The position numbers were made by a program, and so were the translations under genes. Below are positions 34,727 to 46,812 of a stretch of 64,000 nt of DNA, in pieces. The DNA is taken from assembly GCA_030549495.1 (NCBI GenBank), contig JAUIRK010000735.1, positions 124,001-188,000 on the forward strand, read 5' to 3'. The notes below the pieces were generated by a model, which searched no databases, was not told the origin of the DNA, and saw nothing but the letters and a program-made list of their open reading frames with translations. The number at the start of each line of letters is the position of its first letter. Positions within the stretch are counted from its first letter, which is position 1. The stretch comes from Nectonema munidae (lineage: Eukaryota > Nematomorpha > Nectonematoida > Nectonematidae).

Positions 34727-36563
34727 ATAATAATACAACTAGTTTGCCATTTCTTTTCTGATATCCTTGCTAGCTGTCAGTACTCAATGTAAACAGTATA
34801 TGAGAGATATAAACTTATTCATTTTAGTACAAGGCATTAAACGGGTTTAAACGCAAACAGAGGTAATAAAATAAAATAAAATAGCATTATTTTTATTTTT
34901 TAAGGAAGCACAAAGTAAGGAGAAGAATTTAGAATATCTATTTTAAGCCTTTGAAGAACAGTAGGACACAAGTGTCGAATCAAAATTCTTCAAAATTCTG
35001 GTCTTTAAAAATGTTAAAATAATATCATATATTTCAAAACTTTTTCAGTTTGATTATAAAAACTGTGTGTGTGTGTGTGTATTCGAAATATTGATACACA
35101 TTCATTCCTGCATTTTCAAAGTTTGGCTAACTTCATTTATATTAAATATCATATATCGTTATTAGAGATGTATTATTATTATCGGTTGTGCAATTTTTTG
35201 CATCCGCGGAACGGATATCAAATTTGACATCCAGACGGATGCGGACGTCAGAATTAATTTTTTGGCGGAGGCGTTAATTGCTATTCTAAGCAAACGCAAG
35301 TTTCGTACTTCTCACAAATTTAGAGAGAAGATGTCAATGCATACGTGCTATCAAAAGACGTACTTATCATAAAAATTTACTTTTATATTCCATTCAAGAT
35401 TATAAATAGTTGATTCCTGGGAAATCGGAAGGTAAAAATGTTTGCGGCAAATTCCGTACAAGAGAAAAAAGACCACACTTCGCAAACACGACCATAAATA
35501 CAGTAGTAGATTTCGTTTAAAAGGAATAGGGATTTAGCGAATTCCGCTTTTAACGAAGAGATTTCATTGGTCCCTTCAAAAATATAGCAAATTTTCTCAA
35601 GAATCATTCGATTTCAGTTGAAACCATTTTTTTCTTTCGTTTAAATTTTGTACAAATTTTAGAAATTCAGCAACTACAATATTTTATAATTTAACTTGTT
35701 TATAAATAATCCAAATTTCATTTTTTTTATTTTATAATTTTAACTGACCAAAACAACTCCTACATCAAGAGTTAATACCAAGGCTAAGAAAACTTTCGAA
35801 ACAATGCAAATATTTTACCCACAAGATGAAATTGGTGATACGCCATTTTAAAATTTTGGAGGAAAAATGAGAAGCAAACAAAAATAGATAATTTTGTGTA
35901 TATAATATTTCATGAAAAATGTTTTGAAATGCAGATACTTTTTTACTTTTTAATTTTGTTCAGATAGCGTCGATAAATATACAAAGGTTGGCAGGAATTG
36001 GAGATGTCCGGGTTTCACCACTTTTAAAAATCTAAATTCTGGTCCCCAAGAGGTTAAAGTAAATTATTTACAAAAATTTTAATCAGTTTTGGAAAAACAG
36101 CTTTCTTCGAAGGAGACAGAATTTGCAAAATATGAGGCATCAATTTTTCCACTTTTCGTAGACATATATTATCAGATCCCTGATGACAACGAGAAGAGAT
36201 TTATCTTTACTAGAACACTTTTTTGATTGAAAAAATCTTGTTGTTGAATCTGGTATAATTCAATACAAACTCTTCGCTCCCGACTTCGACCATATGTTTA
36301 CAAAAATTATTTTTTAATAATTTTAAAAAAAGGAATCCAACTTTTTTGATTTAGCCGATAGAAATATGGAAACTGATAAAAAAATAATTGGATTTTTATA
36401 TTCCTAAAAATAAGCTAAAAAGGCATCCAAATCTTAAAGCTTTTAACTGTAAAAAAATTTCACTGAAAGTAGTCGAGCACCGGTATAATGCGGTTGTGGG
36501 GGTCCAATAAGTGTGATCGCGCTATAGAAGACAAGCTTGCGAAGTCGGGGTAAGGATGGGGGT
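34727..36563. other. AT-rich, no gene identified
   Basis: A (TG)n of about nine units at 35063-35080. The 35160-35290 segment is locally GC-richer (TGCATCCGCGGAACGG and CCAGACGGATGCGGACG) and may be a transposon end, unpaired. Confidence 0.35.
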
Positions 36564-37013
36564 CGGAGATTTTAAAGAAGGGATAGAAGAGGGCGGGTAT
36601 CTAATAAAGTTTAGGGGTCGGTAGTTGTCGTATTTTTGTTCGCATGTGGAGGCGCCCGTATTAGGGCTCGAAACTGGTTATTTTTAACCGGTAATTTGTA
36701 GTTTAAAAATACTTTTAACTTGACAGTTACCGAGCACCTTTTACCGGTAATTAGAAAATATCAACAAAAAAAAATTAGATTATTTTTAATTAAATTTAAA
36801 AGGAGATTCTAAAGAAGGAATAGAAGAGGGCGGGTATCTAATAAAGTTTAGGGGTCGGTAGTTGTCGTATTTTTGTTCGCATATGGAGGCGCCTGTATTA
36901 GGGCTCGAAACTGGTTATTTTTAACCGGTAATTTGTAGTTTAAAAATACTTTTAACTTGACAGTTACCGAGCACCTTTTACCGGTAATTAGAAAATATCA
37001 ACAAAAAAAATTA
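36564..37013 (+). repeat. tandem duplication of about 210-240 bp across a hAT insertion boundary
   Basis: 36564-36775 and 36804-37013 are almost identical by eye. Each copy contains about 95 bp of flanking DNA plus the left end of the hAT element that starts at TAGGGCTCGAAAC. Since the unit spans the insertion junction, the duplication happened after insertion. Confidence 0.85.
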
Positions 37014-37500
37014 AAAAGCACCGCTTTTTATTTACCCAAGAAAGGCGAAGATAATTATGTGCCTGGAATGGAAGAAAAAGTTGGAAAACTTCTTCACCAG
37101 TATAATATCAATTAAAAATGATTTTTCAACTTGGACAAAGGTCAGAGAGATTGGAAAAAATTTATGAAATTTTATTATCAATAAGATTAGGAAGCGTAAA
37201 GTTTTCTTCTGCAGGCTGTTTTTTTAATCAAAGATTCGTTCTCGATTACCGCGAAAACATAAAAATCAAATTTTTGTTCAAAATAATAAACATTGTTAGT
37301 TTATGTTAATTTATTCTAAACTACTTTAATTGAATCTAATTTGAAAGCTTTTAATGGCTAATGAAAGTTATTTTAAAATAAGTGTTCTTATTTAATAGTC
37401 AAAAAATGCATAAAAATTATTAAAAAAGGTAAAAAATGTCAAAATATCTTATATACGGGGATTTACCGGTAAAGATATTTTCGTTAATTTTTGAAACCTA
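36662..37500. mobile_element. non-autonomous hAT element with perfect 8-bp target duplication
   Basis: Left end TAGGGCTCGAAACTGG and, reversed, right end TAGGTTTCAAAAATT. Both sides are flanked by GCCCGTAT (36654-36661 and 37501-37508). Internal AACCGGTAA motifs recur near both ends. The left end is present twice because of the tandem duplication. No transposase is recognisable. Confidence 0.8.
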
Positions 37501-37508
37501 GCCCGTAT

Positions 37509-38237
37509 TTAGGCGAAGTTGAAAGTGAATAATGGGCGTTAAATTAATACGTTTTTAAGTATTCAGAGTTGGATTTTTTAAGTATTTGGACCAGCTCACG
37601 AATTATATATATTTAAAAAGTATGATTCAAATAGAATCTATATCTATAATAATAATAATAACTTTATTTTACATATGCATTAAAAATCTTTTGAAGTCAA
37701 GGAATCTAGGAGTTCCTTTCTTTCAAATCAAAGAGCGGATTACAGTTTTTCTTTAAGTTTGCAGACTCCTGCTTTAGGCCTTTTGGGGTACACACCACAT
37801 TTATTCATTTAATTCATCTTATAGAATCAAACGCATTACGTGACCATGGAAATGCATTTTGCAATTGGTCTGTCAAGTTAATCACCTCCTTCTCTCTATA
37901 TCAGGGGTGGAGAACCTTTTATAGGGTACGCGCGAAATAGTGTTTACTGATGATGCTGAGCCATCATCTCTTTAACTCAATTGTAAATCTCAAAAAAAGA
38001 TCTCAAAAAAGGTGAGTAATTTTTAACAGAGAAAGTGATCAAGAACCCATTCTGAATTATACAATGCGCCACTTTTGGCGCATGCCTCATGTGTTGGCAA
38101 GGCAGTGCTGTGGGGCGGGTGAGTGAGTAAAACCCCTTTTGGTGTAAAGAAATTGAAAGAATTAAAGTCAACTTAAATACCATCTTCTATCATTATATAG
38201 AGCTAAACAGAATTATTTTATACAATATGACATCTTC
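37509..38237. other. AT-rich with an unpaired hAT end
   Basis: CAGGGGTGGAGAACCTTTTA at about 37903 is a typical hAT end but no matching right end is visible before the next element. Confidence 0.4.
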
Positions 38238-38245
38238 GTCTAAAT

Positions 38246-38570
38246 CAGTGGTTCCCAAACTAATTTAGCTTGTTACCTAATTTAATATGCCCCAAATAAG
38301 CATATTACCCCTTTCAAAAAATGTACATAGATATGTATATGTCTAAATGAAAACATTTGAAAATTTTACATTTATTGTATTTGGACATTGTTACAGTTTA
38401 GTTTACAACATTACATACTAAGACTATTTTGACATTAATTCTAACGCCAGGTACAAAGTTTTTATGATTTTCAGAATTATTAACTTCTTTTTCCGTGAAC
38501 CCTCCATTACCTCCGAAAAATTGTTAAATGACCCTCAAGGGGTAATTTACACCCAGTTTTGGAAACACTA
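38246..38570. mobile_element. hAT MITE (325 bp)
   Basis: Ends CAGTGGTTCCCAAACT and, reversed, TAGTGTTTCCAAAACT. Flanks GTCTAAAT (38238-38245) and GTCTAATT (38571-38578) are a 7/8 target duplication with the TCTA core favoured by hAT elements. Non-coding. Confidence 0.85.
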
Positions 38571-38610
38571 GTCTAATTCTTATTCCAAATGGATAGAATT
38601 AGAATGGAAT

Positions 38611-38720
38611 GGACCCCATTGGGGTATTTTCATTGAGAAAACACAATGGCGCTGCTTGTATCGAACTGAGGAAAGTAGGCTTGATGCGGGATCGAACCCA
38701 AGACCTTGAGTAATCGAAAT
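38611..38720 (-). mobile_element. tRNA-derived SINE (family 1), copy 3, head truncated
   Basis: The minus strand contains GGGTTCGATCCCGCATCAAG, CCTACTTTCCTC and GTTCGATACAAGCAGCGCCA, then TTTCTCAATGAAAATACCCC. The tRNA-like 5' part is cut off before the A box. Confidence 0.75.
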
Positions 38721-39953
38721 GGGCCATTCTGAATTAGTGATTCTTTTTTAATAAAAAATCACCCTTTGCTTACTCGATTTCTCTCAGTATAAACTTGACT
38801 CGAACCAAAATTAAATGTGAGATGTCAGTTTATGACACTTTTATTTTCTAAACGTTCAGAAGCTGAATTGTTAATTGAATCAACATTCAATACTTTTACT
38901 AAATTAAAGATTTCCGGGTAATCAATGAGAGGAGATTAACGAAGAACCGAATTAGTGATATTCGGATTAGAGCTAGTCAACTGTATTAGAATAGAAACGG
39001 GAATCGAAAAAAGATTTTGTATCGTTACATCACTAGTAGTCTACATGAACGTTTACGCCACATAAAAAAAGAAGAATATAAAAGTGGAATGTATGTTCGC
39101 ACACAAATACGTTATTTGTGCAAGGAATTCTTCAGCAATCACATATAAAGCAGTTAGGAAAGAATTAATTATATCATTTCACAGCAGTCATCATATAATT
39201 CAATAAAGTGTATCCACATGTGCTTCTGCATAATTATATCATTTAGCAAGAAATCGCTTGCAAGACATCCACTCTACTTCACTAGAAACACTGAGTGAAT
39301 GAATGAATGCATTTTTCAAAGCAGGCAGCAAGGAAAACCAGACAATTTATTCGGAGTGAGAGAAACAAGATACGTTAACAGATAAGTTTAGCAATATCAA
39401 TTCGAGACCCTAGGACCTAGATTAGGAGTTCTGAAAGAGGAATTCTGAGCGCAAACTGAGGCAAAGGGACGTCCTGTTAATCATCTTTCATTGGAGTCGA
39501 TACTTCTTCGTCTATGGTTAAAATTTAAATATAAATTAGTATTGAAGCTATACCAGTGACGCAAATAAAACCACAACGTACTTGTGTGGGTATAGAAATT
39601 TATGGCCAAAACTTTTTATATCAGATATATAGCGATAGATGAATCCTTATTCATGATATGACAGCATAATATATTGAGATTATCAATAGGAAAATATATG
39701 CACGATATAGTCAAGTGACGTTTTCTGAAATTTTACAAAATGTTACGGCATAAAACCAAAATAGTGATTTCTTCTTATTCTCAATTTCCTTTTAATGTTA
39801 GGGGTAGGAGATCTGAATCGCTTTCTTCCACTTTTTCAACCATGTACATTTCTGACACTCCGTGTCTTCTTTTTGATATCTAGCCAGCACAATTAGGGAT
39901 TTTCTTTTTGCCTTATATTCTCCATAGAAAACCTTCCACACTATTCCATCATC
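38721..39953. other. no gene identified
   Basis: AT-rich. GAATGAATGAATG near 39297 and a few short repeats are all I see. Confidence 0.35.
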
Positions 39954-40091
39954 TTAACCCATTAAGTCCCAATGTTCCCATTTGGGAACATAAGTAATTT
40001 CATCATCGTCTACTTTTTTCAATGACTTTGAATATAAATCGTCTGCGTTTTTTTAAATATCGTCTGATTTCTATGGTACTTAATGGGTTAA
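39954..40091 (+). mobile_element. piggyBac-like MITE, copy B (138 bp)
   Basis: TTAACCCATTAAGTCCCAAT at the left and, reversed, TTAACCCATTAAGTACC at the right. Flanked by TTAA. The internal palindrome GTTCCCATTTGGGAAC is intact, so it may be one of the younger copies. Confidence 0.85.
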
Positions 40092-41394
40092 TCTTGATTC
40101 TGCATTAAACTTTGCAAATATTCTTAATTTTGAATTTCCTCAATATATCATTTTAATTTTATCGGGCCTGTGAGTCAGTACAGGTGAAAGCATTGATTCA
40201 TAGATTGTTGCCTTTAAATTCGTTCACATCACTTTGTCAGTTATAATTTCTCTTATATCAGCATTCTTTGAAGCCATTTTAATTCTATATTTACTTCTTG
40301 AAAAAAAGCCACTCCTTGAATTTAAAACCGACGTTAAATATTAAAAGGAAATTTACTCCTTATATTTTCCCATTATTCCTATTTATTAACACATCACATT
40401 CTACAATAATCGTTTCATTTATGCAGATGTACTCACATTTTGCTATATTTAACTACATTCCTTTAACTCCACCTTCCTGTGATCCAAATTCCAGAGTGTG
40501 AAAGGAGGAGTGCTGCGTTAGCAGGAACATACAGGTCTAAATATCTATTTTCAATTCAATTTGTATGAATTATCCTAAAAATTGGAGGAAGACATCCTGA
40601 AAGAAATCCTTGGGCGAACCCATGTAGTTAAGACAAAAAGGAAATGCGAAACTGTGGAAAGAATGTCCTGAGCTCAAACTCCAATGAAGGCCATAGGCCG
40701 GAAAACGATGTCATGAGTTGATAGTTTTATGCCGATTAACTACTTTAAACGTAGGAATACGCTTAATGGGAAAGCTTTTGAATTAGTGAATATGATGATA
40801 AAAAGAAAAAGTAAAAATTTTTTTGTCTCCAAGTAGAAAAAAATGGGAAGAAAACATTACAAGATGGATACCAACTATGCAGGAAACGATGAGCAAATGA
40901 TAAATGGAGTCGGTATTATGGTAGATGCGAAATGAAATGAAAAAAATTGTTGAAATAAAAAGGATAAAGGTAAAGATTATTGGCAATAAGATTCTAATAT
41001 CATTATGCGATTATCTCAGCTATATCAGCATATACACCACAATTTGAAAAGTGCGAGACGAAAGATTTTAGAAGAATTATTGGTGGAAATTATTTAAATG
41101 GCGATGCTGGATCGAATAATAGTTTTAAGGCACAGTATTGGCCTAATCTAAAAGGCACAAAAGACTTAAAGATAATACTAGTGAAAAGTGACATATCAAA
41201 TATCTACAAGAAGAATGAAAAAAAGTATTGATCCACAGAACAATCAAGAAGAAAGGAATACTTTTGAAAAATAGAGAAAAATTAGGAAACAATGGAGAAA
41301 ATTAAGAAAAACTTTTTTTTTATAACTTTGGAAGAAAATGGAATTGACATGCTTTTTAAAATGTTTTCAAAAATATGGGAAAACAAATGGTTGG
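40092..41394. other. no gene identified; possible degraded LINE 5' part
   Basis: The 40560-41300 stretch is purine-rich on the plus strand and lies directly upstream of, and in the same orientation as, the reverse-transcriptase remnant at 41395, so it may be its decayed upstream part. I could not align it. Confidence 0.25.
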
Positions 41395-41730
41395 TGTAGT
41401 ACTGGAAAAATAGATTAGTGATAGCGTTGTTTAAAGGAAACGGAGATAGAATGATATGTAAAAAATATAGAGGAATTAGATTACTGGATCACTTGATGAA
41501 GCTGATGGAAAAGAAAAAGAAATGAGAGAAATTGGAGAACGAATTAGGATTCTCAAAAAAAAAACAAGAGAAGAATCGAGGCGATTTTTATTTTATGTAG
41601 AAAAAAAACTATCAAGGAACATTATAAATATAATAAAGAGCATGTATGCGATGTTAAATAAGATCGGTTTTTGAGAATATAGAAGAAATCAAGTAGAAGG
41701 AAGACTATACGAAGGGTGGTTCGCCTAACC
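41395..41730 (+). pseudogene. non-LTR retrotransposon reverse-transcriptase fragment
   Basis: The plus strand reads WKNRLVIALFKGNGDRMICK then KYRGIRLLDHLMKLMEK. This is the W..S.LVP..K.KGD...C.NYRGI.LL.H.MK..E motif of a widespread LINE group. Further on, IINIIKSMYAMLNK matches the region before the catalytic GV.QG block, which itself has decayed. Several frame changes and stops are present. Confidence 0.65.
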
Positions 41731-42274
41731 TCGATTTAACGATTTCAAAAATTATGTTGATGCAAATTCTAACGTCAATAATTTTAAAGGAGACATATCT
41801 GTTTGGCTCAAATACTAACAAACAAACTCTCATATAATAACCTTACTAACTTACGTTAGAATCAGTAACATTAACCTAAATCACTGAAAAGAATACAGGA
41901 ATAATAACGGTATATGAAAAATAAGAATTGAACATCAGGATATTTTGAGTTGAAAAGTGGTTATATCTATCTGACTTAAATTCCTATAAATTAAAAACGA
42001 TAAAACTAAATTTTATCGTATTTTGCATGTTTGCAACGAAAAATATTTACAAAGATATAAATTATGCCCAAAGATTTGACAAAAATTACTAACAATTATT
42101 CAAAGTTCAAATTTAAGAAAAAAATTAGTTTTTACTTTTTATCTAATATAGTTAATATAATAAAAATAATAATGACGAGAGGTAGATCATCATCATTCCA
42201 TTTTAACGGCCATGATTAATCCCAGAAAGCTGAGGTGAGCCAGAGCACCAAAGATGATACTTAAACAAACTGAT

Positions 42275-42670
42275 TCAAGTAATCTTGACTTTGCTTCTCC
42301 AGTGCAGCCTTTCTCTTTCATCACGAAGTTTAAGCCCTAAATATTTCATATCCTTCTTAATATTTTCCATCCACGTTAGTTTAGTTCTACCTTTCTCTCT
42401 TCTAACGAAATTTAAATCTAAAGGATCGTTTAAAAGCTCGCCACTATTTCTTCTGGAAGCATGCATGTCCAGCCCATCTGAGTCTTTGCGTTTTTAACTT
42501 CGTTGATATCAATCACGCCTGTCAAATTTCTAAGTTTTTCATTACTTACTTTATCTTTCAAAGTTAGTCCACAAATAATTCTTAACATTCTCATTTTATT
42601 TGTTAGTAGTTTTCGCTAATCAGTTTTTTTAGCGCCCAGTTTTGAGCTCCACAAATAAAGACAGATCTCA
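42275..42670 (-). pseudogene. non-LTR retrotransposon C-terminal fragment, opposite strand
   Basis: The minus strand gives KMRMLRIICGLTLKDKVSNE and KTQMGWTCML, then LTWMENIKKDMKYLGLKLRD and RLHWRSKV. These match, in order, the ML.W.CG.TR.D..RNE, R..W.GH and RP...W...I..DM...GL....A.DR..WR motifs that end this LINE group. It is frame-shifted near 42440. It is inverted relative to the fragment at 41395, so they are probably two separate insertions. Confidence 0.65.
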
Positions 42671-42813
42671 CGCATGAAAAATGCGAGAAGTACATGAATA
42701 TTATATATAAAAGGTACAAAACAAATGAAAAGTTAGGGATCTCAGGACTTAGAAAGACTATTTTTTAACCGAAACGAGTGGACAATTTTTATTTATTTAT
42801 ATACCTTCTAGAC

Positions 42814-43089
42814 CAGGGTGGGCAACAATATTTAGCATGCGGGACGCAAAAATTCATTTCCATAAAAATATAATTTCAGTTATCCGTATTAATTTTTTTT
42901 AGGATTTTAAACTTTTTTTTTAGATGTGAATAAAAGGATTTGAAGTTGTTTCAAAACGTGATAAAATGTTCTTATCTTTGAGCTGGTATTTTGAAAAATT
43001 TGCGAAAAGTACTTTTAAATAAAAGTTTTTAAATTTTAAGATCAAGGGGGCATAAAAAGAGTCCACTTGCCGCATGTCCTCCACCCCTG
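42814..43089. mobile_element. hAT MITE (276 bp)
   Basis: Left CAGGGTGGGCAAC and, reversed, right CAGGGGTGGAGGAC, with ATGCGG(G/C) motifs just inside both ends. Flanks CTAGAC (42808-42813) and CTAAAC (43090-43095) suggest a 6-bp target duplication. Confidence 0.75.
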
Positions 43090-43095
43090 CTAAAC

Positions 43096-46000
43096 ATAAC
43101 ATAAGTCAGAAATTATCATCCGATCATAATAAATATGTCTTCATAAAGGTCGTGGAAAAATGTGAAAGCGAGTTCCCATGATAATACCCTCCCAGGACTT
43201 TTATGGGGGGGGGGGGGGGGGAGAAGGCAAGATAGTTTACAAAACTGATAAAAAGTTAATATATCAACTCTTTATCAGACCTTGATACTGATGTGGTATA
43301 CGTATTTAGATATTTCACTAGTATTTGACTTAAAACTCTAAACACAAGTGCGATAAAAGTACATTTGTAAACAGTCATGCCTGTGAACTTTCATACGAAA
43401 AGGTACAATGAATAATCAAACGCGCGTGTGTGTATACGTTACTCACGTTATGTAGGAATGGCGATCAATAATTCACATCATAAAATACAATCAATAGCTT
43501 TGAACTAGTTTATTTTTTGGTTAACACAATTTGCGATGCTATATCATTAATATCATAATGAATTGGGCTAATGTTATGAGTAAGTAAAATATCGATAAAC
43601 AATGTTAGTTGTGAATGATTGTTGAAAATTTAACTCTTCACTGAATAATGTTTCGAAGAAACTAATTTTCTTGAAGTAAACTACAAATTAGTTGAAATCA
43701 TTCATTGAAAAGGAAAAATATTATCATATTCATGTCCAAATATATCTTGTTAGCAAAATTGGGAAGTTTTTATCAAAAAAGGATTTCATATTTGCAAAAT
43801 GCTAATCAAATTACATAAACTCAACAAAAATTTAACATTTGAAAATTCACATTTTGGATCTATTTTTCAGTCGGTGGCTTGTTCTAAAAAAATTAAGAAG
43901 ACACATTGTGTTATTGTTTTTACAGCAAAAAGGAAGCAAAGAATACGCTTTTCTCAAAAAAAAAAAACCATATTTAAAATTTACAGATGTACTTGGACAA
44001 AATGAGTCTCATTTTATTCTGCCTCTTGCATCAAGAAATCCACGAATAAAAAATTACCAATGCTGTTTAAACAAAATTAATTTAAATTTAACATAGTAGG
44101 TCCTGACCACATTTTAAACTTTGAGGTATTTTATAAAGAAAATTTAATCGTATTATTTTGAAATTTACATATATAATATGCCAAAACACATTACGCATGT
44201 TGCCTGCGTATGATCTAGCCAGACCATTGATATATAATAAAAAGTAGAATATATTTGAAATTGTATTTGAAACACAACCTTAACTCATGAAGACATAAAA
44301 TATAATATATTAGGAAAAATTAAATTAAAGAAAATTGTAAACATTTTAGCAATTACTCAAATAAAAGAAATTTGAATAAAAAAAATAGATATCAAATAAT
44401 TAAATGCTAAAATTAACTACATTACTAATCATATTTAAATGTTAACCATTAAAACAAAAAAAAATTTTTTAGTATGATATATAATAAAGTTAATTTATTT
44501 TAAAACAAATTTTTTACTATAACGTAATCTGGAAAGATTGTTGAAATATTAACTCCATTTTTAAAAGTGTAATTAAAGAGTTATGATCATCATTTTTTAA
44601 AAAATTTAGACTAGTTCATAAAAATAAAATATAATCCAGTATCAGTGACCAATATTTTTTATGGATATATATTCTTACATTATATATATAGTGAAATAAG
44701 AATTGCATTTCAAAATTAAGTAAATATTATAAAATTAAATTAAATTAAATAAATAGGGGGAAAAAAATTATTTATATTTTGAACACCAAAGAGTTCATAG
44801 TCGTAAAAAGAAAAAGAAAATAAAATGATAAGGTAGGTAGGAGATATCTAAGCACTTTTCAACGTTGGTTGATATGCTTGCTTAATAAAAGAAAAATAAT
44901 CGATAAAGATAAAGGGAAAAAAAATCTTTCTTGTTAAAAATCTTCATTCTTTTTTTCCTCGATTTCTTACGTTTTATTATAATTCATAATATAATAAGCG
45001 GTCCTTAAAACATGGTAAAAAATTTTTTATTCCATCTCTTACCCCTTAGATCTGTTACTGTAAATAAAAAAATATATTCGGCCAATTTTTGAGTTATTTG
45101 AACTAATTTTATTAGTCCCTCAAGAGTGATATTTATTAAAATGTACAAATTATATTCATATCACTTTTTTTCTTCTTTTTTTCACTATGTTAAATTCATA
45201 TCAACTATTTTGCAAGTATTAATTTATTTTCTTTTTTTTAAATTAATTTAAAAGGAGGGGTACGTAGAGGGGACAGAGCCCATTAAAATATAGTTATACT
45301 CCCTTAACTCAAATGAATATTTGACTAATAGATAGAGGATTTTTACAATAAAAATTAATATATTATAATGCCAGTATTGCCCAATGAGCAGAAATTAAAC
45401 ACATTCAAAATGTGCTAATCAACCATTGGGTTAATGAGAAGTTATTTAAACTTTTGAATTTTTCCCACATAGCGTTTATTCTAAATTCTACTTAATAATT
45501 TGTACATAGACTAGAATTCACCAATTTCTCTAAGTGATAAAACTTCCACTTCTTGACAATGAATTAAAAGCTTTGTCATCCTGTCTAATGATCTAGAGCT
45601 CATCTCTTTACAAATTCAAAATTTTTAGCATTATAAATGATACTTTTAATGTCAGAGCATCAAGTTTGAAATCATTTTTGGCAATTATTAAAGAAAACTA
45701 AGTTGCAATTCTCTCTTCTGTCCAAAAGCACACACGTTTATTTTAGAAAACTAGTCACCTCCTTTTTAAGTCACTGTTTTTAACCCTTTTTTCCTTTTCA
45801 TATAAAATAAAATCTCTTAAATTCAATTTATGATTTAAATTGTTTTAGCTTTGCTTATATTTTATGAAGAGAACTATGAATTAAACCAAAACTATCTGAT
45901 ACATGACCATGTATTTTCTCGAGCTTACATCGTCAAAACTTAGAGCGAAAGTGAATTTTTTTAATTAAAAATTTTATTATAAAAGGATTTTTAACAAACA

Positions 46001-46806
46001 AACACCTCAATATTTTTCCTAACATTACACTTGCAATTTCAGCTCCCAATCCAGCCATAACTGTGTATAAATGCAGGGGTTTTATTAAGCCGAATTACTT
46101 TTAATCTTAACAAAAAGTTGGCTCACTAAATTGCCAAATTTCTTTCCAACAAAAAAAAAATTTTTGTTGTTGAAATTACCTAACACAAATTATTAATATT
46201 AGTACTATATATATAATTTTTTGTAACAAAATGTAAAAGCATTTTTTGAAAATAAATCAAGAACAATTAGCTAAAAATTATAAATTATGTATTGTAAGCT
46301 TCAAGATCCCCACAGCGAAGTATCACACATTCCAGTACTACAATAACTGATTATGAGTATCCAAATAAACAAAGTAAATGTCAAATTCACTCAATTAAAA
46401 GTTCAGTGATATACGGAATAATGAGAGTAAAAAAATGGAAAATTATATTTTTCTTAAAAACATTAAATTTGTCTTTTCTTTAAAGAACAAATTTTACTAT
46501 CGATAAAGGTGAAATCTCTTATCTATAGTGATGAGATAAGGGTGGCCATTGTGCATACCGAATACAAAATGTTTATCCCTTTCAACACAAAATTGTGTTT
46601 GTACATAATTTAATATTTAGAACATGTATAAACATAACTAGTATTATCTGTGACAAAATAAGTATAAAGTAGACATAAAAATTAAATTAAATAATTCACT
46701 TTTACTCATCCCTCATAAAAATATGTTTTGCATTTTTATTAAAATTAAAATATAAATGGCTATATCGATATTACGCAATTTGAGATCTACCTACATACCT
46801 ACCTAC
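43096..46806. other. AT-rich, no gene identified
   Basis: A run of 17 G at 43205-43221. A fragment of the 29.3-kb dispersed repeat at about 44198-44235. Open frames near 43799-44096 are Lys-rich and unrecognised. (ACCT)n of four units at 46791-46806. Confidence 0.35.
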
Positions 46807-46812
46807 CTATAT

